Below, in pieces: positions 15,508 to 23,915 of a stretch of 31,025 nucleotides of DNA (within the stretch, counting starts at the first letter, position 1; each line of letters opens with the position of its first letter). The position numbers and the translations under genes were made by a program. Below the pieces are notes generated by a model that ran no database searches, was not told where the DNA came from, and saw only the letters and a list, made by a program, of their open reading frames with translations. The DNA is from CBDUQI01 sp965369325 (GTDB taxonomy: Bacteria > Pseudomonadota > Gammaproteobacteria > Steroidobacterales > JBCBZW01): assembly GCA_965369325.1 (NCBI GenBank), contig CBDUQI010000050.1, positions 1-31,025 of the forward strand, read 5' to 3'.

Positions 15508-17106
15508 TTACTCCAAATACTCCCGAATCACAGTAACCTTGCCGTTTTCCAGTTCAAGGACATCCAAAGCCGAGTAAGTATCTACTGTCAAAGGCTCGCC
15601 TTCGCGCTGATACTCATGCACACCTTTGTACTGTATAGCCACAACGTCAAAACCCTGTGTGAAATTCACTAGCTCAGCAGTGAATTTCTTGTTCTTTCCC
15701 AAATAGAACGTCATCCCCTCACGCATACCGCTCTTCCCATCCGGATATCGAGAATCGTCACTATTGTAGGGGAGATGTTGATACCCAACATCCTCAACCA
15801 GGAACGAGAGATAGTGCTCTATGTCTTTAATTGTAGCGGTTGGCTGCTGAGTGGCCGTCCGCGCGGCCAGATAGTCAACCACGAATTGCTCAGCATCAAA
15901 TTCCATATCTTCCGCGACGACCACTGCGACATCTCGTTCAACAATGGAATAAAGCTCCCGGACCAAACTCAGGTAACCCCCCCACCCTTTGACGTTGGTC
16001 AACACCGCAATCACAAGATCCTGGTCGGGCACCAGAACGACAATCGACGAAGAGCCCGCCTGTCGGCCGGTGTGCCCCATCCACAACCCGCGCTCGTTCG
16101 GAAAGGACATGATTCCGTAAGCGTACTTGTCTGGTGAAGGCACCGCGTGGCGCCAGGACGTGTAGTTGTCCGCGTCGCCCGGATTACTCGAGAGCCCCTG
16201 CGTCATGAGAGAGACTGATTCTGCCGAGACCAGCTCTCTGGCGTGGAAGGCTTGTACGAAAGCAACCAGATCTGTCGCAGTGCTCAAGTGGCCTCCGGCA
16301 GGCAGGTTCTCACTTACATCCCTCATGTCCGCTCGCCGCAACGGCTTACCTCTGTCCAACCGGTAACCAGCCGCTCGGTTCGGGATGATCGTCCAGGCGT
16401 CGTCGGGAACCGTGCTGGTCATTCCGACGGGGCCCATTATCGTGTCAGCCAAAAGCGACCGATAGGTCTGGCCCGATGCCCCTTCAAGTACACACCCCAG
16501 TAATCGATAGCCGAATGACGAATACAGCCAACTTGTGCCCGGCTCGAACACCAGCGGATCGTCTTTAAAGTGATTCAGCGGTGCGAGTACATCCGTGTAC
16601 CGCGTATAGGTCGCCAGCGCGTCCAGCGTCTGCTTGCGTTCGATATCTGCGCGTGCTTTCGCCGAGTCTGCTTGCGAGAGCTCACTTTCGTAGTCCGCAT
16701 AGTGGCGAATGCCAGATTTGTGAACCAAAAGCTGCCTACTCGTAATCGGCCAGGTCTTTTTCGGAAAATCCGAGCAGTATTGCTGCACAGGTTCATCCAG
16801 GTCCAAACGCCCCTGCTCTGAGAGCATCACTGCGGCCGTCGCGGTCAACCATTTAGATATTGATGAAGTGCGATATTTAGTCAGCGCAGTGGCGGGTACA
16901 TTGTTTTCCACATCGGCGAGGCCAAATGCGCCTTCGAAAACTACCTCGCCCTTGCGCCCGATAGCGACCTGAAGCGATGGAGCACCACTTCGCTTGAGTT
17001 CCGCTTGAACCGCCTCCTCAATTGCTTCATGCAATACCTGTGCATTCGATGGGGCCATAAAGAGCAGGCAAACGATCTGCGAGAAAAACACTGGAGCCTG
17101 GCGCAT
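15508..17106 (-). CDS. Serine hydrolase, LACTB-like (class C beta-lactamase fold) fused to an NTF2/SnoaL-like domain
   Basis: This 532-residue exported protein has a signal peptide ending near PSNAQ. Residues about 25-395 are a serine beta-lactamase/penicillin-binding-protein domain: SxxK in SSISKW (S82, K85), the tyrosine in LYSSFGY (Y195) and the HTG triad (H345-G347). LVHKSGIRHY and FEPGTSWLYSSFGY resemble LACTB-type proteases rather than true class C enzymes, which usually have YxN. Residues about 425-532 look like an NTF2/SnoaL-like alpha-beta cone (IEHYLSFLVEDV to LDVLELENGKVTVIREY). The reaction is probably peptide, ester or lactam hydrolysis in the periplasm. Its base composition seems less GC-rich than the neighbours, hinting at transfer. 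Confidence 0.82.
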   Translation of the reverse strand: MRQAPVFFSQIVCLLFMAPSNAQVLHEAIEEAVQAELKRSGAPSLQVAIGRKGEVVFEGAFGLADVENNVPATALTKYRTSSISKWLTATAAVMLSEQGRLDLDEPVQQYCSDFPKKTWPITSRQLLVHKSGIRHYADYESELSQADSAKARADIERKQTLDALATYTRYTDVLAPLNHFKDDPLVFEPGTSWLYSSFGYRLLGCVLEGASGQTYRSLLADTIMGPVGMTSTVPDDAWTIIPNRAAGYRLDRGKPLRRADMRDVSENLPAGGHLSTATDLVAFVQAFHARELVSAESVSLMTQGLSSNPGDADNYTSWRHAVPSPDKYAYGIMSFPNERGLWMGHTGRQAGSSSIVVLVPDQDLVIAVLTNVKGWGGYLSLVRELYSIVERDVAVVVAEDMEFDAEQFVVDYLAARTATQQPTATIKDIEHYLSFLVEDVGYQHLPYNSDDSRYPDGKSGMREGMTFYLGKNKKFTAELVNFTQGFDVVAIQYKGVHEYQREGEPLTVDTYSALDVLELENGKVTVIREYLE

Positions 17107-17207
17107 TTGCGTTATCCAAATTCAGTTTCCGGCCTAACAACACGCGTCGTCCTTAGCAAGGATCAAACTGGGTAGGAAACAACCTGTCGACCTCACGCTG
17201 AAGTATA

Positions 17208-17226
17208 CCTGACACTGATCGTCAGG
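17208..17226 (-). terminator. Hairpin after the MFE-2-like SDR gene
   Basis: CCTGAC (17208-17213) and GTCAGG (17221-17226) pair around a 7-base loop. An overlapping CAGGCC/GGCCTG repeat lies at 17223-17235. The structure is about 30 bases beyond the SDR stop (minus strand). The T run is poor. A TATACT -10-like hexamer (17207 down to 17202 on the minus strand) adjoins it and might serve the downstream hydrolase gene, but no -35 was seen. Confidence 0.35.
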
Positions 17227-17257
17227 CCGGGCCTGAGTTATCACACTTCGCCGGCCG

Positions 17258-18157
17258 CTAGAGGTCGATTCGCTTCGCCGCTTGCTCGGCAAACTTACCC
17301 GGCTGCTCAAAACCGACCTGCAACTCCCGCATGCCTTGCTCGTCATCGATCTGCTCCCACACCGCCGCAATGGCCTCGGGGCTCAGGCCCTCGGGAAGCA
17401 TGCTCAGACCTTCGGTTTCGAAGCCCTTAAACACGGCCACACTACCACCACCTGCACAAAGGACTTTGCGACTGGGGGCGTCGGGGCCAGAAAGAAATAC
17501 GACGACGGGACTGACGGCCTCAGGTGACATCAGCTTGAACACCGCCTCGGGGAAAAGCCCTTCGGTCATCGCCGTACCTGCCGTGGGCGCCAGACAATTC
17601 ACGCGAATATTGGTCTTAGCACCTTCCAGGTGAAGCGTATTCATCAGTCCGACCAGCGCCATTTTCGCGGCGCCGTAGTTGGATTGCCCAAAATTACCGT
17701 AGAGGCCGGAGCTTGAGGTCGTAAACACAACGCGCCCGTAATTTTGCTCACGCATGATGTCCCAAACTGCTTTGGTACAATTTGCAGTGCCCATCAGATG
17801 CACGTCGATCACCAGGCGAAAGTCCTCAATGAGCATTTTGGAGAAGCTCTTGTCGCGCAGGATACCCGCGTTGTTGATCAGCACATCGACCCGGCCCCAC
17901 GCGTCCATCGTCGTAGCCACCATATCGCTCACCTGATCCATATCTGCGACGCTTGCGCCGTGCGCGATCGCTTCGCCGCCGCCGGCCTTAATCTCCGCCA
18001 CGACGGTGTTAGCGTTGTCCGATTCGCCGTCCGGACCGCCCAGATCATTCACGAGCACTTTCGCGCCACGCTCGGCTAACGCTAACGCGTGACAGCGCCC
18101 AAGGCCTCGTCCAGCACCCGTCACCATTGCCACCTGGCCATCTAATCTGATCGTCAT
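17258..18157 (-). CDS. SDR family oxidoreductase, MFE-2/3-hydroxyacyl-CoA dehydrogenase-like
   Basis: This 299-residue classical SDR has TGAGRGLGRCHALALAERGA (about residues 13-32), DLGG in the coenzyme region, NNAGILRDKSF, the catalytic TTSSSGLYGNFGQSNYGAAK block and a C-terminal extension (about 225-299). The NNAGILRDxSF and NYGAAKMALVGL patterns match the (3R)-hydroxyacyl-CoA dehydrogenase part of peroxisomal-type MFE-2, so reversible oxidation of 3-hydroxyacyl-CoA with NAD+ is the best guess. The hydratase and sterol-carrier domains of full MFE-2 are not fused here. The ATG has a GGAGA ribosome-binding site 7 bases upstream. It follows the lyase gene by about 46 bases on the same strand. 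Confidence 0.85.
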   Translation of the reverse strand: MTIRLDGQVAMVTGAGRGLGRCHALALAERGAKVLVNDLGGPDGESDNANTVVAEIKAGGGEAIAHGASVADMDQVSDMVATTMDAWGRVDVLINNAGILRDKSFSKMLIEDFRLVIDVHLMGTANCTKAVWDIMREQNYGRVVFTTSSSGLYGNFGQSNYGAAKMALVGLMNTLHLEGAKTNIRVNCLAPTAGTAMTEGLFPEAVFKLMSPEAVSPVVVFLSGPDAPSRKVLCAGGGSVAVFKGFETEGLSMLPEGLSPEAIAAVWEQIDDEQGMRELQVGFEQPGKFAEQAAKRIDL

Positions 18158-18203
18158 TCACTTGTCTCCGGTTCGCTAGCGCATGGCCGGATCAGACGCA
18201 ACC

Positions 18204-19745
18204 CTACAGCAAGTCAGTCTGGCGCAGGCGCTCAATTTGGCTGATGGTTCTGTCCACTTGCTCGGCCGAAAGACCCGTGTACGTTGTCGGATCCAGCAGC
18301 GCGTCCAGTTCGCCCTTAAGGTGCGGCCGCAGCACTTCATCTTCCTGCAACACGGTGCGAAACGGGCGGCCACTCTCGCCTGCTGCTCGCGCCGCCACCC
18401 GCACACGGGTCTCGGCCTCATCCCGTCCAATCTTGTCTGCCAGAAACAGCATGATGCGCTGAGACATGATCATGCCGTCAGTTCGCTGCAGATTGGCAAG
18501 CATGTTTTGCGGGTACACGACCAGGCGACTTAGCAGGCGCTGCATGTCGCCCATCATGGTGGCCGCCTTAAGCGTGATATCCTCGACGACCAGATTCGCT
18601 CGCGAGGTGTTATCGCGTTCAAAATCGTTCTGTACGTCGTCTAGTAACACCTCGGCCAGCCGCGGAATGGTCCTGCCATGATAGATAAGCACTTCGGATT
18701 TACGCGGGTTGCGTTTGTGCGGCATGGTACTGCTGCCAACGTTGCTGGCCGCCAGCTTCTCTTGCACCTCGAAAATATCGGTCATCTGCAAGCGGAACAC
18801 TTCATCACCAAAAGACGCATAAGATTTGGCAATCAGCGCCAGTAGCAATCCGTACTCAGCGAAGTTGTCCCGAGCACCGTGCCAGTCGGTGGGGTCGGGC
18901 GTCCGCAGGCCGAGCAGCCGCGCCACTTGCTGCTCCACTTCGATGCCCTGATCACCTAACCCCAGGTGCGTGCCCACCGCGCCTTTGAGTACGCCCATGT
19001 GCTCAATCCGAACGAGCAGCGCTTTCATACGCTCGATGTTGCGCCGGTTCTGTGCGGCCCACACCGCTACTTTCTTGCCGAACGTCAGCGGCAACGCATG
19101 TTGCCCGAGGGTACGCCCAACCATCACCGTCGCACGATGCTTGCGCGCCAAGCTCAGCAATGCGGTCTCAATCTGGCGCATATCCCGAATCATCAACCGC
19201 AGGCTGTCACGCACCTGCAAAACGCGCACGGTGTCGTAGATGTCCACCGTGGTCACACCGAAGTGCAGATAGTCCACGGCCTGCGGGCTTAAGCTGCGTT
19301 TCCATACGTTTAGCAGCGCCACCATGCGATGGTTCACGCGTTTGTGTTCCTGGGCAATATCCGCGAGCGGCGCAAAACGAAGGTGCGCTTTACTGGCAAT
19401 CTCCCGCGCCGCTTCGGCCGGAATAACACCGCGTTCGGCCTGCGCCTGTGCAATCGCCGCTTCAATCTGCATCACCAGCAGGTTACGATTTTCTGCGGTG
19501 AAGATATCCGGGATCGACTGGGCTTTTGGCGTGGAAGGTGACGCCAACGAGAACGCCGAAGGCGCAGGCCCTGTCGCCGAGGCCACAGGCGCACCAAGCC
19601 CGTTCATCACGGCAGTGCACGCAACGGCGATGAGAAAAGCCTTGCGCGATGACCGCAAGCCCACCTGCGGCACCGGTTCGACGACGCGATCGCAGCCGGA
19701 TTGATGCGGCGGCATACGCACGAAATTTCTGGTTGGATAACTCAT
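18204..19745 (-). CDS. Lyase of the fumarase/adenylosuccinate lyase superfamily, with predicted export signal
   Basis: The product is 513 residues. Residues about 75-513 form the helical lyase fold with the superfamily signature GSSTMPHKRNP (337-347) and an HFGVTTVDIYDT segment (161-172). The usual histidine in the GRTHGQ motif is replaced by leucine (GRTLGQHALP, 211-220), a pattern closer to carboxymuconate-cycloisomerase relatives, which keep the QHA histidine. Unusually, the N-terminus has SRKAFLIAVACTAVMNGLG (33-51) and an ASA-TG cleavage-like site near residue 58. This resembles a Sec or Tat signal in which RK stands in for RR. Lyases of this superfamily are normally cytoplasmic, so location and substrate are uncertain. 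An internal start at M47 would remove most of the signal. Confidence 0.85.
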   Translation of the reverse strand: MSYPTRNFVRMPPHQSGCDRVVEPVPQVGLRSSRKAFLIAVACTAVMNGLGAPVASATGPAPSAFSLASPSTPKAQSIPDIFTAENRNLLVMQIEAAIAQAQAERGVIPAEAAREIASKAHLRFAPLADIAQEHKRVNHRMVALLNVWKRSLSPQAVDYLHFGVTTVDIYDTVRVLQVRDSLRLMIRDMRQIETALLSLARKHRATVMVGRTLGQHALPLTFGKKVAVWAAQNRRNIERMKALLVRIEHMGVLKGAVGTHLGLGDQGIEVEQQVARLLGLRTPDPTDWHGARDNFAEYGLLLALIAKSYASFGDEVFRLQMTDIFEVQEKLAASNVGSSTMPHKRNPRKSEVLIYHGRTIPRLAEVLLDDVQNDFERDNTSRANLVVEDITLKAATMMGDMQRLLSRLVVYPQNMLANLQRTDGMIMSQRIMLFLADKIGRDEAETRVRVAARAAGESGRPFRTVLQEDEVLRPHLKGELDALLDPTTYTGLSAEQVDRTISQIERLRQTDLL

Positions 19746-19915
19746 CGGCGCAGTCTACGGTCAACCGCATCCGTTGGCAAAACGGCTACGCCACGCGCCG
19801 TCGGCTTGCCGCCCGCTCAAATCACCTCAACAACCAGTTGCCAATATTGGCGTCGCGCCAACACCGCCGAGCTGCCCATCCCGACCCGTGGTCGTTGGCC
19901 GACTGACGGAATGGC

Positions 19916-22135
19916 TTAAACAAAATCCACAAAGCGGGCCAACGGCAGTTCGCGCAGGCGCAGGCCGGTGGCGGCGAAGATGGCGTTACCAAGCGCCGGT
20001 GCGGCGGACGCGGTGGCCGATTCGCCAACGCCAAAAATTTCCTCGCCGCTCTGGTGAATGCTCACCGTGACGTTGGGTACCTGCGAGATGCGAAGCACCG
20101 GATAGTTGTGGAAATTAGTCTGCTCGACCGCGCCCTGGCGTATGGTGATTTCACCGGTCATGGCCGCCGCCAAGCCGAAAATCAGTGATCCAGATATCTG
20201 TGCCTCGATGTTACGCGGGTCCAGCGCGATACCAACATCAACCGCTACGAAGGCGTTAAGTATTTCGATGCCCGTTTCGGCCCGGCGTACCTCAATCACC
20301 TGCGCGGTTGCCGCACCAGAAGACAACACGTAGGCCAACCCCAGCGCATGCCCCGGCGGGCGTTCGCTATGCCAGTCCGACAAGGCCGCCACTTGTTCCA
20401 ACACCGCCCGGCTTGGCTCGTGCTTGAGTGCATCCAGACGCAACATCAGCGGATCGACGCCGGCAGCGTGCGCCATCTCATCCATGATGCACTCGTGAAA
20501 AAAGCTGTTTTGCGACTCCCCTACCGACCGCCACACGGTTACCGGCAGCAAGTTGCGTGCCCGATACGCGGTCACGCGATAGTTGGGGATCTGGTAAGGC
20601 TGATCCGCAACGCCAGTCACCATGAATTTGTCGGGCCGGCCGTTAGGTTGCCGGCGATAGCGCTGATCGGCGGAGCTGACCAGCGACAACGATGAGACTT
20701 GCAGATCCAGCGCAACCGGCGTGCCGTCAACGATGCCGGCGCGAAAACGTGCCATTGCCTGCGGTCGATAAACACCGCGGCTCATGTCCTCCTCGCGCGA
20801 CCAGGTGACCTTCACGGGCGTGCCAGGTACTGCCAACGCAGCTTGAACGGCAACCGTGACAAAATCCATCTCCAACCGACGGCCAAAGCCCCCACCCATA
20901 TACGTGGTGTGAACGCTAACCTGCTCCGGGTGGATGTCGGCGAGGGCAGCACCCACCTGCATCGCGCGCGTCGGCGCCTGGTTGCCTGCCCATATCTGCA
21001 GCTGGCCATCGCGCAACAGGGCCGTCGCGTTTAACGGTTCCATCGGGGCATGCGCTAGGTAAGGCGCCCGGTACTCGCCGTCGATTACCTTAGCGTCTGC
21101 CTTGGCCTCAAGCAGCGCAGCGTCCACCTGCCCATCGTCCCGAGGACGACTATGATATGGCGCCTGCATCGCCTCCGCTAACTCGCCGCGATGACCTGCA
21201 GTGGAAGTCGGATACTCCGGCCCGGCCCAGTCGAATGTAATCGCATCGGCGGCCCGGAAGGCGTACCAGGTGTTGCTGGCCACCACAATCACGCCATCCT
21301 CGATGGGCACAATTTTGATCACGCCCGGCATCGCCTCAGCTTTGCTTGCGTCGAAGCCCAACATGGCACTGCCCAGATGGGGATTGCGCCTGACCGTGGC
21401 GAACAGCATGTCTGGCTGTTGCACGTCGATGGAGAACACGGCGGTGCCGCGGCACTTGTCCAACATGTCCACCCGCGGCTGCGACTTACCTAACAGCTTC
21501 CACTGCGACGGCGCGCGCAGTGGCGGATTCTCCGTTAGCGGCACCTTCGTCGCGGCCCGCGCCAATGCCGTGTAGGACAACCGCCTGCCAGTGTTATCGA
21601 CGACGGTACCGTTATCGGTCCGCAAGGTATCGGCGGGCACGCGCCACTGCCGTGCGGCCGCCTCGATCAGCGCAAGCCTAGCGGCAGCGCCTGCCTGGCG
21701 CATTTTAAGAAAACCATCCTGGATAGAACTTTGTCCGCCGGTGTACTGAGTGGCCCGAGTATTTTCAGGCGGCCGCAACAGCAAGCGTAACTCCGCCAAC
21801 CGGCCCTTGGAGCCCTGCGGTTTAAACATGACCGTATTGGTGTACACCTCAGAGGCGGGCCCGTGCAGCACATTGACCTCGGGCAGCGCGATATCCAGCT
21901 CTTCGGCGACTAGCGCGGCAAGCGTGGTATGGATGCCCTGCCCCATTTCCGCGCGAGGCGCGATGATACTCACGCCGGAGGGATCGATAATGACGTAGGG
22001 TGTTAGCGCCGTTTGCGTGTTATCAAGCGTCGCGCTGAGCGGATTTTTGGGCCGCACAGCAACACGCCGATAGCCGATGGCCACTCCACCCGCAACGGCC
22101 GCCGAACCGATGATGAACGCGCGGCGGCCAGGCAC
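19916..22135 (-). CDS. Tat-exported molybdenum hydroxylase large subunit (IorB-like)
   Basis: This 739-residue molybdopterin-binding subunit belongs to the xanthine dehydrogenase family, of the isoquinoline 1-oxidoreductase beta (IorB) or periplasmic aldehyde oxidase type. The N-terminus has a Tat signal (GRRAFIIGSAAVAGGVAIG), so it is exported folded with its cofactor. Motifs include MGGGFGRRLEMDFVTVA, VTWSREEDMSRGVYRP, VWRSVGESQNSFFHE and, near the end, GVGESATASAAPALGNAIFA, which holds the catalytic glutamate of GVGE. The start is a GTG at 22135, 22 bases after the exonuclease stop; no ATG lies upstream in frame. The partner [2Fe-2S] subunit and cytochrome usually encoded alongside are not in the window. 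Confidence 0.9.
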   Translation of the reverse strand: MPGRRAFIIGSAAVAGGVAIGYRRVAVRPKNPLSATLDNTQTALTPYVIIDPSGVSIIAPRAEMGQGIHTTLAALVAEELDIALPEVNVLHGPASEVYTNTVMFKPQGSKGRLAELRLLLRPPENTRATQYTGGQSSIQDGFLKMRQAGAAARLALIEAAARQWRVPADTLRTDNGTVVDNTGRRLSYTALARAATKVPLTENPPLRAPSQWKLLGKSQPRVDMLDKCRGTAVFSIDVQQPDMLFATVRRNPHLGSAMLGFDASKAEAMPGVIKIVPIEDGVIVVASNTWYAFRAADAITFDWAGPEYPTSTAGHRGELAEAMQAPYHSRPRDDGQVDAALLEAKADAKVIDGEYRAPYLAHAPMEPLNATALLRDGQLQIWAGNQAPTRAMQVGAALADIHPEQVSVHTTYMGGGFGRRLEMDFVTVAVQAALAVPGTPVKVTWSREEDMSRGVYRPQAMARFRAGIVDGTPVALDLQVSSLSLVSSADQRYRRQPNGRPDKFMVTGVADQPYQIPNYRVTAYRARNLLPVTVWRSVGESQNSFFHECIMDEMAHAAGVDPLMLRLDALKHEPSRAVLEQVAALSDWHSERPPGHALGLAYVLSSGAATAQVIEVRRAETGIEILNAFVAVDVGIALDPRNIEAQISGSLIFGLAAAMTGEITIRQGAVEQTNFHNYPVLRISQVPNVTVSIHQSGEEIFGVGESATASAAPALGNAIFAATGLRLRELPLARFVDFV

Positions 22136-22157
22136 TAAACACGCTCTACGATAGCCA

Positions 22158-23075
22158 TCAAAACAACTCCAGTGGCTGTGGTGTGTGGGCGGCGATGTGC
22201 CGCTCGGAAAGTCCGGTCACCTGCTTGCGTACGCCCAGACCAAAGTCGTACTCGTCGAACAGCGCGTTGACGGCTTTCGCATCCGGCGCACGCAATCCCA
22301 GATCTTTCGGCCCGGCATCCAACGGCACTTCGGTGTGGATTATGGTAAGACGCCGCGCCAGATACGCCTGCTCCCGATGCTCTTCAAGCAGCCGCACCAC
22401 ACGCGATGCACCGCGCATTTTTAGATCGAAAATGCCGTTAAGATCATCGTACAACGCATCGAGCGTCGGATACGTAGAAAGCAACGTAGTGGCGGTTTTT
22501 TTGCCTATCCCGGGCACACCTGGAATGTTGTCGACCGCATCGCCGGTTAACGCCAAAAAGTCTGCGATACGCTCGGGCATCACACCAAAATGCTCGGCAA
22601 TGTCTTCATACGCCAGCCGTTTTTTGCCCGGGTCCAGGAGGATATCGCCGGGTGCTAGCAACTGCGCCAGATCTTTGTCGCCGCTGACTACCGCCACCTG
22701 TTTACCGTCAGCGCGTGCTTTTGCCGCCAGTGTGCCCACGATGTCATCTGCTTCGTAACGCGATGAACCAAACTGACGCACACCCAGCGCGTCACAGATT
22801 TTACGGCAGCACTCAAACTGATATTTGATATCCTCAGGCGCCGGTGGTCGGTTGGCTTTGTAGTCCGGGTAGATTTCGTTGCGATAGGACGTGGTGAGAC
22901 TTTCATCGAACGCCATTGCCAGTCCGTCCGGCTTTTCTTTCTCTATCAGATCGCAAAGAAAACGGGTAAATCCGTATACTGCATTTACCGGATTTCCGTG
23001 TTTGTCCACCATATCGTCCGGCAAAGAAAACCAGGCGCGAAACACATAAATACTCGCATCAACCAAATAGATCAT
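22158..23075 (-). CDS. 5'-3' exonuclease (flap nuclease, Xni/PolI N-domain type)
   Basis: This 305-residue nuclease belongs to the family of the PolI 5'-3' exonuclease domain and ExoIX/Xni. Acidic metal-binding clusters are in MIYLVDASIYVFRAW, YEADDIVGT, VSGDKDLAQLL and LTGDAVDNIPGVPGIGKKTA; the last is also the helix-3-turn-helix that binds DNA. There is no polymerase domain. ATG at 23075 is the true start; the frame is open to 23144 but the first conserved strand begins at MIYLVDAS. It probably removes RNA primers and flaps. It diverges from the secreted DUF4412-like gene (72 bases) and leads the minus-strand block into the molybdenum hydroxylase gene. Confidence 0.88.
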   Translation of the reverse strand: MIYLVDASIYVFRAWFSLPDDMVDKHGNPVNAVYGFTRFLCDLIEKEKPDGLAMAFDESLTTSYRNEIYPDYKANRPPAPEDIKYQFECCRKICDALGVRQFGSSRYEADDIVGTLAAKARADGKQVAVVSGDKDLAQLLAPGDILLDPGKKRLAYEDIAEHFGVMPERIADFLALTGDAVDNIPGVPGIGKKTATTLLSTYPTLDALYDDLNGIFDLKMRGASRVVRLLEEHREQAYLARRLTIIHTEVPLDAGPKDLGLRAPDAKAVNALFDEYDFGLGVRKQVTGLSERHIAAHTPQPLELF

Positions 23076-23084
23076 GAGTTGTTT

Positions 23085-23113
23085 TTGTACCGAATAACGC
23101 TCAATGAGATAAT
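23085..23113 (+). promoter_or_regulatory. Candidate sigma-70 promoter
   Basis: A -35-like TTGTAC (23085-23090) is followed, after 17 bases, by a -10-like GATAAT (23108-23113, five of six match). It is about 35 bases before the start of the secreted gene, which has a strong AAGGAG ribosome-binding site at 23134-23139. The -35 match is weak; the spacing is right. Confidence 0.45.
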
Positions 23114-23147
23114 ACCGCCAGCTACCACCCCTTAAGGAGAACACAAT

Positions 23148-23915
23148 ATGCGCCCTACTCTCATTCGCCTAAGCATGGGGCTTGGCATCGCATTCGGCCT
23201 CTCGGCCACCGTATCAGCCGACACCCGTGTGGAGATGGCCGACGAAGACGGCGCTCACAGCGTAGTCTACAAGATCAAAGACGGCAAAGTGCGTTTTGAG
23301 CAAACCACCGACCCTGGCAACATAGGCCTGTTCAATACCGCCGACAGCAGCATGATCATGCTGGACGCAGACTCCAAACAGTACTTTCAGATGGACAAGC
23401 AGGTAGCTGACGATATGGCGGGAGCCATGAGCGAGCAGATGGCCGAAATGCAAAAGCGCCTAGCGCAACTGCCGCCGGAGCAGGCAGCGCAAATGCGCCG
23501 CTTTATGCCCAACATGGGTAAGACCGCCGCGCCGAAGTACTCATCTGAGAAAACCGGTGCCAAAGACAACGTCGGCGGCATTGCGTGTGAGATGGTGCGG
23601 GTGAGCAAAGATGGTCAGCCCATTAATGAGAATTGCGTAGCCAGCCTGAAGGATGCTGGCATCAGCAAGGCGGATCACAAAACCATGCGCGCGATGATGG
23701 AAGCGATGGAGAGCTTTAGCAAGCAGATGGGCGGCGGGGCCAGTTCGATGAGCGCCGAGCTTTCAGCGATAGACGGCATCCCGGTCAAATCCATTGATCT
23801 GCTCAGCGGTGAGACAATGACGCTGAAATCACTCTCCACCGACAAGCTGGATGCCGCGCAATTCTCAGTGCCGGAAGGCTACACCAAACGCAATATGCCG
23901 CGCCCGCTGTTCTAG
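23148..23915 (+). CDS. Secreted DUF4412-like protein
   Basis: This 255-residue protein has a clear signal peptide (residues 1-24, cleavage near VSADTRVE). The mature part has beta strands (VVYKIKDGKVRFE, SSMIMLDADSKQYFQMD), a methionine/glutamine-rich helical stretch (about residues 85-125, with QLPPEQAAQMRRFMPNMG), a short domain with cysteines in GGIACEMVRVS and NENCVASL, and a final strand region ending in PEGYTKRN. This matches the DUF4412-type fold of periplasmic proteins of unknown role. It is monocistronic and its stop TAG overlaps the convergent HNH gene's stop. Confidence 0.8.
   Translation: MRPTLIRLSMGLGIAFGLSATVSADTRVEMADEDGAHSVVYKIKDGKVRFEQTTDPGNIGLFNTADSSMIMLDADSKQYFQMDKQVADDMAGAMSEQMAEMQKRLAQLPPEQAAQMRRFMPNMGKTAAPKYSSEKTGAKDNVGGIACEMVRVSKDGQPINENCVASLKDAGISKADHKTMRAMMEAMESFSKQMGGGASSMSAELSAIDGIPVKSIDLLSGETMTLKSLSTDKLDAAQFSVPEGYTKRNMPRPLF

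Noticed and set aside
19841..19861. Terminator after the molybdenum hydroxylase gene
   Set aside because: CCAATATTGG and TTGGCG-TCG-CGCCAA can pair, but there is no T run and the lyase gene follows on the same strand. A transcript end here is not supported.
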